DNA of 64,000 nucleotides from Mimachlamys varia. Taxonomy: Eukaryota; Mollusca; Bivalvia; Pectinida; Pectinidae. The notes beneath the pieces are model-generated. The model had not been told where the DNA came from and searched no databases. It saw nothing but the letters and a program-made list of their open reading frames with translations. A program made the position numbers and the translations under genes. Shown one piece after another: positions 1-12,900 of the stretch; positions within the stretch are counted from its first letter, which is position 1; every line of letters begins with the position of its first letter. The stretch spans positions 2,765,501 to 2,829,500 of the forward strand of contig OX392530.1 of assembly GCA_947623455.1 (NCBI GenBank), read 5' to 3'.

Positions 1-560
1 TCAAATAAGTCATCCATAAATTCTCAAATAAGCCATCCATAAATTCTCAAATAAGCCATCCATAAATTCTCAAATAAGTCATCAGTAAATTCTCAAATAA
101 GCCATCAGTAAATTCTCAAATAAGCCATCCATAAATTCTCAAATAAGTCATCAGTAAATTCTCAAATCAGTCATCCATAAATTCTCAAATAAGTCATCAG
201 TAAATTCTCAAATAAGCCATCCATAAATTCTCAAATAAGTCATCAGTAAATTCTCAAATAAGCCATCCATAAATTCTCAAATAAGTCATCGGTAAATTCT
301 CAAATAAGCCATCTGTAAATTCTCAAATAAGTCATCCATAAATTCTCAAATAAGTCATCGGTAAATTCTCAAATAAGCCATCTGTAAATTCTCAAATAAG
401 TCATCTGTAAATTCTCAAATAAGCCATCCATAAATTCTCAAATAAGTCATAAATAAATTCTCAAATAAGTCATCAGTAAATTCTCAAATAAGCCATCCAT
501 AAATTCTCAAATAAGTCATCAATAAATTCTCAAATAAGTCTGTCAATAAATTCTTAAATC
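1..560. repeat. 23-bp tandem array, about 24 copies, cut by window edge
   Basis: The unit is close to TCAAATAAGCCATCCATAAA plus TTC, with variants AGTCATC, CAGTAAA and GGTAAA. It lies in the TPR intron downstream of exon 21 and runs off the left edge, so whether it reaches the next exon cannot be seen. No gene was found from 1 to 956. Confidence 0.93.
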
Positions 561-956
561 ATTCGTCAACCAAGACAGCTCTCTGGTTCTGGTAGTGTTT
601 CCTTCTTGTATATGAATCTCTCATGAAATATCCTTCGATTGAACCGTTTTTAACTCATTTACCCCTGAAGACACATTTGAACTCTTCTAATTCAATGATT
701 GGAATAGTTCATTATCAAATGTCAGGGGTATACAAGTTAAAACTTCCTTTGTAGAACTATATCAGTAAATATTTTCTTTGCTATGATCAACGCTAAAGCC
801 CCCTCACAACTGCGCCATGTAAAACATCATCACAAGCACCAGTGCAGTAAAAAATTTGTATGGTTGAATAATTTTCTTATATTTCTCCAAATATTTACAG
901 TACATGAACAGAGATAGTCTTGACCCTATGTGTATTTTAAGTGATCTGCTATTTAC

Positions 957-3900
957 CTGTGATGACATCTTGGCATGCTGGACCGTCATGGACGACAGAC
1001 CATTTCTGTACTTCTCTATCTCTTCGTCCATGATCCTACAAACAAAAAGATTTCTCAGTTTATATACAAATCAAAATGTATTTCAGCCTGTTCACATCCA
1101 GGTATTCAATTAGTACTAATTTAGGTTCCAGCTTCACATAATTTTACGTGTAAAGGTTATTTTGAGAGTGATTTAACTCTTCAAAAACCGTACACAACTA
1201 GATCTGAAAATCCCAGGATTAAGGACAAAGATTTCATAATGGGCCTGGCTATCAACACATGTGGTGTCTAAAGCAACTTTACAGCATTTGAGATGTAAAA
1301 TGAACTTAGGCACAAAAAAACATCTTTTTGCAATACAGACCCAGAAATGCTAGAAAAGGAAGATACTCAGTAGAATTGTAAATTATAAAGCATCAAACAC
1401 AAATGTAATATTTTAACAATGGAGAAGTCAGAATTTGTAAGTATAGACAATTTATCAGTATTATTTTATCTATTTATCAGAATAAATTTCAATAGTACAA
1501 GTCCATAGGTTTTCATTTAAACTTAAGTTTCATTAATTGTTACCTTTAGATTAGATTGTGTTTGTCTAGTAAATTGCCCCACTTTCACACACAAAAGGCC
1601 TAATAGTTTTGGGGGTATAGGGCAAAAATATCCCCATTATCAGCAAGGCAAGTATAATATGACCAATTTACCAATTAAATGGTAAATGTCTGCGTTGTGG
1701 AGTTCACTGATTTTATATCCCAATACAATACCCACATAAACCCTTTCATCCCTCTGTAATTTATTCATACTCTACAATACGATATGGATGAGCCCATTAT
1801 GGATTACAGGGGTTATACAGCGTTCCCTTACTTCTCGTTTTCCTTTTTCTCCTTCTTGTAGTTGTTGAAGTCCTCTTGTAGCTGGGTTAGGGCTGTCTTC
1901 ATGTCTTGTAACGCCTTATCTGACGACGGACTCTGTTTCACCCCTACTGGCGATTTCTTTACTGGAGTCGTCATACTCATTTCATCGCCATCAGTCATGG
2001 ACTGGGACAACGTCATCTGAAACATCAGTTTCAATTTAACACTTTCATCACCAAAGACCATAAATGATCTCAACTAAATTAATACATGGTAAGTCCACTA
2101 AATTTTCCTAGGGGTAAAAACATTTAATAATACTAATGCTGAAGAATTAGTTTTAAAATTTAACATCAGAAATTACAACAAAATGCAAAATCAGTATATT
2201 TATGTATTGATAAAACCATACCATATACAAAACCCTCCTTAAACATTAATTATAAAATCTCACCATCTAAGGTCAAATATAAAGCCGTCTCGTTGCTTAT
2301 GAAATAGGTCTTTGTCTCGCACATGTCTAAAAATCTTTTTCAACTTTTGTCACTCCTCAAAATATAACTTCAAAGAAAACTGAACAAAAATGATACACGC
2401 TACAGATTATGGGTGTAATAATATTCAGTCCAGATAAACACCTATACCTTGTATCTTTCTGTAATTATTGGTTTGTGTGTAGCTTGGTTAGTATGTTGCT
2501 TGGTTTGTAATACTTACCCCCGACTGGCTTAGCACCTTAAAAAGGTCCCGCTGTCGCACGATACTTTCCACCTAGAAATGGTTGAAACATATTAAAATCT
2601 ATGAATACAAAATCGCATTAATGATAGTGTTACAATGACAAATATTGGTCACTAGGAGTTTCCTTTATGGTAAATAAATTAAAGACTACACACACAAGAA
2701 TGGGATTTCAAATGATAAAAAAATAATTGTCAAATTTCATTTTGAAACACAAGTGAAGGACGAGTCCATATAAATGAAACAAAACTTAGGTATGAAACTT
2801 GAATAAAGGGCCACAACTGTGTAAATAAAGAGGGTCTTTCTATGATGAGACCCTGTCTTAAGTTTCCAACACTCTACCATGCCAAAGTAAATTGAAAGAC
2901 AAATCTTTGCAGTCGAAGGTAACACATAGTAGAGTATATGAGATTGATATGCCCAAGATGGAAGTAAATGCTACAATGTTTTACATTCTGTCCAGTATTA
3001 CTTTTTCTTATCGCCCATTATTCTATACGACCAATTATTACACATCACAGGAGATCTTATTTTATCATACCATTTTAACTTGCTTGTCTCGACTAGATTT
3101 CAACTCCTGAATCTCGGAGTGGGCGATTTGCAGTTGTTCTTTCAGCTCCTTAGTTCTGAAATCAAATAATATTTCAAGAAAATCAGAAACCAACCAAATG
3201 TTTCAGATAAGGCCTATTACAATGAAATATCTGACCCAGCCAAGGAACTCCAGGTTTTGTAAAGAGGTACCAACAACAGAATTTTATTAATAATCTACAT
3301 TGCAGCAATAGACATTATAGGTATGAAACCCAAACCAGGACAGAAGTGATTTATTTGAAGTCCCCGGGTCAGGGTCTTTTTTAATGGAATAAACAAATTT
3401 TCATTAAGACATAATGAAATATTGATCTTTGGACAAGAATCTAAACACATATCTAAATAAATACCAATCCTAAATTAAAGATTGTACTGCTTCAAAAACC
3501 AAACAGCCTGTACCAATGCTATCAAATTCTGATATTCAGCACTCATTGTAACTGGCAAAGACCTCTAACAAAAAGCTTAAACCAGTACACAAGTTTAGAT
3601 CTATCTTTATGCCTTACTTGGTGTCAGTAGCCATTTTTTCCTCCTGTTCCTGCTTGTCACTGAGTTCCCGTATTACTGTGAGTAAGCGTATATTCTGAAC
3701 CTGAAGATCCTCAATAGTCCTGAAAACAAAAACAAGAGGCCCAACGGGCCTTAACGGTCATCTGACTATCAATTGTAACATCACTATGAAAATACGTGTA
3801 GTCATTAAATCAAGTTATAATATGCCTGTATAGATTGCCAAGTTCAAGATAGTGGCCTTCTTGGATTTCTGATGGGCTTGAAAAATAACAACACTTTGTT

Positions 3901-6900
3901 GGGACCATCTCAGGATATCATTTCTGGCAAGTTTCAGCTCAATTCCACTGGTAGAACTTGAGAAGTTTAGAATGTGTTTTCAAAATGGCCGCTGTGGAGG
4001 CCATCTTGGATTTTTGACTACACGAAAAATAAAAACAGTTTCGTTTTGGCCCCAGTGACCTTGAATGAAAGTCAAGGTCATTTCTTTGAACAAACTTGGT
4101 AGCCCTTTATCCCAGCATGCCACAGGCCCAATATTAGATCTCTGGGCCTTTTGGTTATTCAGAAGAAGTTGTTTAAAGATTATGACCGTTTTGGTCCCTG
4201 TGACCTTGAATGAAAGTCAAGATCATTTCTTTGAACAAACTTGGTAGCCCTTTATCCCAGCATGCCACAGGCCCAATATAAGGTCTCTGGGCCTTTTGGT
4301 TATTTAGAAGAAGTTGTTTAAAGATTATGACCGTTTTGGCCCCTGTGACCTTGAATGAAAGTCAAGGTCATTTCTTTGAACAAACTTGGTAGCCCTTTAT
4401 CCCAGCATGCCACAGGCCCAATATTAGATCTCTGGGCCTTTTGGTTATTCAGAAGAAAATGTTTAAAGATTATGACCGTTTTGGCCCCAGTGACCTTGAA
4501 TGAAAGTCAAGGTCATTTCTTTGAACAAACTTTGTAGCCCTTTATCCCAGCATGCCACAGGCCCAATAATAGATCTCTGGGCCTTTTGGTTATTCAGAAG
4601 AAAATGTTTAAAGATTATGACCGTTTTGTCCCCTGTGACCTTGAATGAAGGTCAAGGTCATTTCTTTGAACAAACTTGGTAGCCCTTTATCTCAGCATAA
4701 CACAGGACCAATATCAGGTCTCTGGGCCTTTTGGTTATTCAGAAGAAGTTGTTTAAAAAGATTTTGACCTTTTTGGCCCCTGTGACCTTGAATGAAGGTC
4801 AAGGTCATTTCTTTGAACAAACTTGGTAGCCCTTTATCCCAGCATAACACAGGCCCAATATCAGGTCTCTGGGCCTTTTGGTTATTCAGAAGAAGTCGTT
4901 CAAAGATTTTGACCTTTTTGGCCCCTGTGACCTTGAATGAAGGTCAAGGTCATTTCTTTGAACAAACTTGGTAGCCCTTTATCCCAGCATGCCACAGGCC
5001 CAATATTAGGTCTCTGGGCCTTTTGGTTATTCAGAAGAAGTCGTTTAAAAATTATGACCGTTTTGTCCCCTGTGACCTTGAATGAAGGTTAAGGTCATTT
5101 CTTTGAACAAACTTGGTAGCCCTTTATCTCAGCATAACACAGGACCAATATCAGGTCTCTGGGCCTTTTGGTTATTCAGAAGAAGTTGTTTAAAAAGATT
5201 TTGACCTTTTCGACCCCTGTGACCTTGAATGAAGGTCAAGGTCATTTGTTTGAACAAACTTGGTACCCCTTTATCCCAGCATAACACAGGCCCAATATCA
5301 GGTCTCTGGGCCTTTTGGTTATTCAGAAGAAGTCGTTCAAAGATTTTGACCTTTTTGGCCCCTGTGACCTTGAATGAAGGTCAAGGTCATTTGTTTGAAC
5401 AAACTTGGTACCCCTTCATCCCAGCATGGCACAAGCCCAATATTGGGTCTATGGGCCTTTTGGTTTATGAGAAGAAGATGTTTAAATGGAAAAGTTTACG
5501 GACGGCGCACGGCGCACGGCGCACGACGACGGCGAAGCATGATGACTATAGGTCAGATGACCTAATAAATGGCTGTTGAATGAATGTCTACACAATTTCA
5601 TAATCAGTTTTTTCAGTGATTTTACTTATTAAACAACAACACAGGTTTGCTCTAGTTAATAATTATTCTATAAATTTCAATTAGCTTCGAGTCAAAAGTG
5701 ATGTCAAAAGAATCAAGACCAGTTTATCACTGATGATCTACAAGGAACTGATTGCCTCTAACCTTAAATAATTAACTAACCTGAAGATGACCAGCTTATC
5801 ACTGATGACCTATGAGGAACTGCTGACCTCTGACCTTGAATAATTAACTGACCTGAAGGTAACCAGCTTATCAATGATAACCTGTGAGAAACTGCTGACC
5901 TCTGGCCTTGAATAATTAACTGACCTGAAGGTGACCAGCTTATCACTGATGACCTGTGAGGAACTGCTGACCTCTGACCTTGAATAATTAACTGACCTGA
6001 AGGTGACCAGCTTATCACTGATGACCTGTGAGGAACTGCCAACCTCTGGAGACGACTGTTCTACTTCCCGAACAACACGCCCACCTCTCAACTCCGCCAT
6101 CTCCTTCAGGAGGTACCGCAGCTATTGTTGTCAAGGAAACAGAAAAAAACTTAAGATGTTGTCACGGAAGAAAAAACATAAATGTCAAAATCTGTTGTCG
6201 AGGAAACAAAAAAAAACATAAATGTCAAAATATGTTGTCACGGAAACAGAAAACATGTCAAGATAAACAAGTCTCTGGTATAAACAAAGAAAATAAACTC
6301 CACAAGTACAAATTGTGAAACAAGCAGACATTACAAACACACTCGGAAGTGTCGTAAATATTGGATACAGTTATGAAGTCATATATGTATTTATAGTAAC
6401 AGTGACCTAATGTTTGTCAGCAAAAGTTAGAAACAAGAACATGAATGAAAGGTGATGTTTATGAATATGTCGAGTGAAGTTTCATTGGTGAAAGGAAAAG
6501 GAATGAAAGCTGCAGATAAGTGACATCAAAAATTCTATTTATTAAATTCTATTTATCACAACAGTGACCTAGTTTTCTACTTCAGATTGTCGAAACACAA
6601 ATCCACACAATAGGTAATGTGTATAAACATGGATGGAATTTTCTTGATGAATGGATACATAATGAAGCCTGTGGAATGGTAACAACTTTTGGGACATGTA
6701 CATACAGGCATACAATGTACGGGCTTTAATCCCCTTGACAACATGAAGGTGTATCAACTGAAGGGAAGTGCATTACCTGCTTCGACAGATCGTTTGTCTG
6801 CAGCTGGAGTTTCTGATTCTCTCTCTGCATGTGGTTGTACTTCCTGTTGATGTCATCGGCTTCAAGTCGCAGATTTTGAGATTCCTGAAAATAAAGGCAA

Positions 6901-9900
6901 ATTAACAGATACATAACCCTTTAACCATCAATGATCAAACAGAATCTCACAAAAACAACACTTTTTATTCAGCTCATCTTTTCATCGGATACCTTTGCTT
7001 TTGTTTGGATGTGTGCAGTCTTATAATATTTATTCAAACCAAAATCGCGTCACATTTCCAGATGAGATAACTCACCAGCATGGAGGCATCCAGTTGTCTG
7101 GTCATCTGGTCAATATTAGCCAGAGAGTTCTCGTAATCCTGTCTCTGTTTCTTCAGCAGTGGCGCTTTCTCCTCTATTTCCTGTAATACAACGGAAACAA
7201 TGATCAAAATATATACAATTGACAAGGTATCTGCAGCATGTGATATATCATCAGTCACAAGGAATAAATGTTAGCTTTCTTCTTAAATCTAGGCCAGGCA
7301 GTGGCTTTGTGATCTCTTTAGTAAGTACATGATGTCTTCCTTCTTTCCTTATCAGACCAACAATTTAGCTGTTTTTCTTTTCATTTTTTTATTTTAAGAA
7401 TCTTTTTTAAATTTTACCAGCCAAATATTGTTTATGAATTCTTATACAAAAGTCACAGAGATTTCTTCAGTGCAGCTCTGTAAGCAGTAGCATAATGGGC
7501 TTGTAACTGAAAAGCTGCAGGTTTAAATCACGGCACAGAACTGTGTCGTTTCTTAGAGCAAGATATTTTACTCTGCTGCTCCAGTCTACTCTGCTGTAAA
7601 TGATTATGTGATTGAGTAGTAATAAAAATTGTAGAATGTCAGCTGTGAGCGCTGTAATGGCAGTTGTATGGTCCCCAGGGAGTTGCAAAGGCCCTATAAC
7701 CACGGCTCATAACTTGTAATACCTACGAACTAGGTTTTGATAAAAGCAGTATACAAGCAGTATAAAAGCAGTATACAAGAATTCCAAATTATTATAATCA
7801 CAGATATATATGCCACAATTGTTGATGCAAACTTTAACAATGACGTCAAATCACTGACCAATGAAGATTCTATGGCTGATTATTTTCTATTCTGCAGTAA
7901 CAATGTTTTTAAGAATACCATCTCATAAGTGTAAGTTAGTATCTATAAACGTGATATGGTTATCTCAGCATAGCCAAGTTTCTACAGATATTTTTTACCT
8001 GCAGAATTTCTGAAAGGTAGTGGTTTAGACGCTGATTTTCTTCCTTCTCCAGCATAAGTGCATCCGAGGCCTGGACATATTCATTGTAAATCTGTAAAAC
8101 AGATCACACACTCGCTGTAAAATTTGATGTAACTGTCTGCATCAGAAATAAAGAATAAAAGAATAACTAACTTAACATAAAGCGACTACCCTGCAAGACA
8201 TAAAGATTAAAGATACTAACCTGTGTTAGACTGACCCCCCCCCCCCTGGACTTGGGACAGATATATCGACCCCAGGGGTAAGATTCTTAAGTTGCCAACA
8301 CAAGTCTTGCAGAGTTTTGGCAAATAAGAATCTTACCCCCGAGGGTTGAGCTCCCCGTCTCACTTCCAAGGGGGTGGATAATTATTTTTCTCTCACCCTG
8401 TTAACCATTAATACCATCTAATATTTATGTTTCATTAATGCAAGACTATAATATTATGTTGATGTGATGTGTTTGAACTGTTGATGTGACATCATTCTAT
8501 TTTTGCCGTTATATTGTGATATTGTAGTTATGACATCATACAACTGTTGAGAAATTCAAAACACAAGTGTAGCTTGTCTCGCCCTACATCATGATCATTT
8601 ATTTTGTTGATATCCCGGTCCGGGTAAGATAAATAAAGAAACTTAACCAACACAAGTGTAGCTTGTCTCGCCCTACATCAGTTATTTTGTGGATATCCCG
8701 GTCCGGGTAAGATAAATAAAGAAACTTAACCAACACAAGTGTAGCTTGTCTCGCCCTACATCAGTTATTTTGTGGATATCCCGGTCCGGGTAAGATAAAT
8801 AAAGAAACTTAACCAACACAAGTGTAGCTTGTCTCGCCCTACATCAGTTATTTTGTGGATATCCCGGTCCGGGTAAGATAAATAAAGAAACTTAACCAAC
8901 ACAAGTGTAGCTTGTCTCGCCCTACATCAGTTATTTTGTGGATATCCCGGTCCAGGTAAGATAAATAAAGAAACTTTACCAACACAAGTGTAGCTTGTCT
9001 CAACCTACATCAGTTATTTTGTGGATATCCCGGTCTGGGTAAGAAAAATAAAGAAACTTTACCTAGCCTGCGGGAGACTTTAACATACCTGAGTAAGTGA
9101 CATGCCAGACTTGAGAACTTTACTGGTGACAGCGGCAGTAGGGAACATGCTCTCTACTTGGTCTTCACTGGCAACTGTAACAGATACACAACTAGCTTAT
9201 AGTAGATTTTTAATACTTTATAATACTACAAACATTATATATCCATAATATATCTCTGGAGCTCATATCAACCAGTCATTATGTTAAAATGTGTCTGTTC
9301 TAAACTGTAGCATGTTTAAGATAAAAGAAAACTTACTCCTGTTCTTGGTCTGTTCCAGGAGGTCATTAGCACTGACTAGTTCTTGTCTCAGCTTCTCAAT
9401 TGTCTCCTCTGTACAGAAAAGTAGCAACAGTATACAACACAAGGCACCATTTGTAAAATTAAAAAAAGTCTTCAGGGTCTAAGCTTATTTGATCAATTTT
9501 ATCAACTTCAATCAATAATCTAACCCAACAAATAATAATATGTAATTATTATATGCAGTATTCCAATCCATAATAATATTTGATATCTTAAGTAAGATGT
9601 TCTCAATTATAAACACAATTTTAAATTCCACTGTAAAACATTGTTTAAACCATAAATATTTCATAGATATCCACAAATCAGTCAATGATAAATTATAAAC
9701 CAGATATGAAGTTGAGAGAGTTGCAGACTGAAAATCAATCACAAGTACCAAATGTTGGTGTGCCTATAATTGAATCAGTGATTTTTTTTTTTTCTACAAA
9801 AATCCTAATTTTAAAGGAGAACAAAGTTTACTGCAAAACGCTTAAATGAAAATCCGAATTTGTTGTTCAATAAGACAATGCAGAAATGTTTACATATTTC

Positions 9901-12900
9901 TCGACAGAACTAGGCAGTTTGTTTTATCACCGTTAACATTACCTCTGCTCTCTATGTCCACTCGGGAGTGTTTCGCTTCCTCTTCCTTTGACTGTTCAAG
10001 TTCTTTATGAGCTGTAAAACGATTCCAACACAAGACCATTAGCTTGTAAACAACAAATTAATCATCTATCTAAAACATATTCTTGTTTATCGTAGAAGGG
10101 AGAGGAGCCAATGCCAGTAGGTAGGGGATGTGGTGATGGGTTGTGTTTGTCAGGCAAGGATACCAACTGGTATCAGGGCGATTGCTAGCCCGAGATACTC
10201 TGGCCCTACACCATTTTGACAGTTATATGTCTGGTGTAGGGCCAGAGCGCACTGCTATATGAAAACGTGGAATTCTCCGATACCGTTTGGTATCGCTGTA
10301 GTCACTGTCCGTTTCAGACCGCTTATATTATCATATCACCGGTAATGCCACTTAACTTACGTGTTTGCGATTAATGGGTGATTTTTCTATCCGTAGACAC
10401 CCATTTTATCCCACGTCGTCGTTCCATTCCGTCCATACAGAAGTTTATTTTTCGGAACTTTAAATTTCCCACCTCGACGTCGCCATTTTCTCATAATATG
10501 CAAATCGACCCAAATCTCGCGGACTCAAATTTCGGTGACGTCACGGGTCAGTGCGCCATGCGATGTAAATAAACACAGGATTCAAAGATGGAGTGTGCCA
10601 TGTGTGGCGAATGTTTCGAGCGAAAAGAAGGTGGATTCAAAAGGATCGGCATCAACACTAAATTTAAACGTGTTTTCTGTATTTACATCGCATGGCGCAC
10701 TGACCCGTGACGTCACCGAAATTTGAGTCCGCGAGATTTGGGTCGATTTGCATATTATGAGAAAATGGCGACGTCGAGGTGGGAAATTTAAAGTTCCGAA
10801 AAATAAACTTCTGTATGGACGGAATGGAACGACGACGTGGGATAAAATGGGTGTCTACGGATAGAAAAATCACCCATTAATCGCAAACACGTAAGTTAAG
10901 TGGCATTACCGGTGATATGATAATATAAGCGGTCTGAAACGGACAGTGACTACAGCGATACCAAATGGTATCGGAGAATTCCACGTTTTCATATAGCAGT
11001 GCGCTCTGGCCCTACACCAGACATATAACTGTCAAAATGGTGTAGGGCCAGAGTATCTCGGGCTAGGCGATTGCAAAAAGTAGACTATGTAATGGAGGAT
11101 GAAACCATTAACATAACCTGATGCCCACTGTTACAGTGTTTTTATTGAACTTTTATGTGAAAATATATCAACCGACCCGTTTCGCCCGGAGGAGGGCTTC
11201 GTCAGGGTTCTTGTTTATATACAGTGGCTAAATTATAATTGCCCATATTATAGTTTCTAGTAATATGAGTGTGCCAATTCATCATGCCTTTATCTGTTTA
11301 TAACGGATTATTTGCTAAATTTTGAGTATGCCAAAATAACACTGGTATACCAGGAAATGCTAACCCCAATGTCCTGTAATAAGGGCAAATATTTCACTAC
11401 AGTGAACATATATGAACAGTATAATAAACTTAGTATCAAAAATGTACGACGAAATCAACACGGAGTGGAAAATGATTTGATGGGCGAAGACAAGGTTTGA
11501 CTTGGTGACAATTTTCTGGTATACAGTATCAGTAATAATTTCATAAATAGTCTCATTGCTGTCCTACCGCTTGCTGCTTCCTTCAGTAGCGTCCTCAGTT
11601 CCTCTACGGCACTAGTCAACTCCTTCACCTTGCTCTCAGCCTCCTCCTTAGATGTCTGTAACATATAAGCAATGAACATTAAAGGCCCAATATACGTAAC
11701 TTTCGGAAAAACTTGAAGCGAAAATCAAGCCTTATAACTTATTATATTTATAGATTTAGTTAAGATTAACTGATATCAGCAATATTCAAGATAAATTCTT
11801 ACGCGGTTACCGGTACAGCAGCAGTTGAAACACGCTATTTGTAAACACGCGTCCATTTCGAACCGTCTTCTACCTTCGGTTTGTTGTTGAAGTAGGCCCC
11901 ACCTGAATTCTTTTCAATTCTTTGGATTTTTTTGTCAATAGTTTCTTGTTAGTTACCGCTCAGGTTTACTTCGTTTTAGGCTAATTTTTGCATGGTTATC
12001 AACTGGATTTTTTTTCCGAATTTTTCAGAATCACGAAAATTTCCCTGAAGTTACGTATATTGGGCCTTTAACCATTATACCAATAAAAAGAAGAAAAATT
12101 TGAAGAGTTTACTACATTTTCCCTATTGGGCCCACCCTTGGAGGATCAGACCTATCATAAATACAAAATTGATTCCCCTTTACCCAAGATTTCTCAGAAA
12201 AATTTGAATAATATCCTGTCATTTCTTTAAAAGAATTTTTTTGTGCTCCATCCCTCAGGCCTAGTGGGGTCTGACCCACTGTTAAACAGATAGCAATGTT
12301 TTACTTCATACAGATAGTATGTATATTGTTTGTGTTGTATATTTCAGTATAGTGTTTTACAATACCTTGTAGAGGTCTATAAGACGACGTTTTGTCTGTT
12401 GAGTTTTACAATACCTTGTAGAGGTCTATAAGACGACTTTTTGCCTGTAGTTCCTGGTTAAACTGGTCCTCTGACTGAGCCATTCCATTTCTGGCCTGAA
12501 AAAAAACCCATTTGGTAAGCATGTTCAAAATTTCTTCATGGATTAGATTACCGGGTACATCAGATATTAAGATTATCCTCCCCCCCAGGATACTCTTGCT
12601 GGAGAGTATAAAAAATACCTCATCCTACCAGTATAAACATTATTTCTACTATCTTGAGGAAAACTACCGTAGAAAGACAAGAAAATGTTCAATATACCAA
12701 CATAGACATAGCAATAAACAATTGAACATTCTGAAACTGAAAACACAGCTCTAGAAGAATTTCATTGAAATCAGGACAACTCAGACAGATTTAATACTTG
12801 TTCAGTTTCAAAACTAAAGTTATCTGTAATAGATTATATCCGTATTATTTTACTTTCTCCTCTACAAAACTTATTTATTTTCCTACATTTTTCAGTTTCT

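Noticed and set aside
4065..5579. Series of 60-116-aa plus-strand open frames with MKVKVISLNKL starts
   Set aside because: They follow the 145-bp repeat, have no splice context and break between units; they are products of the repeat.
5776..6100. Two overlapping minus-strand frames of 88 and 96 aa as a separate gene
   Set aside because: The 96-aa frame is TPR exon 16 read through its duplicated donors; the other is its shifted shadow.
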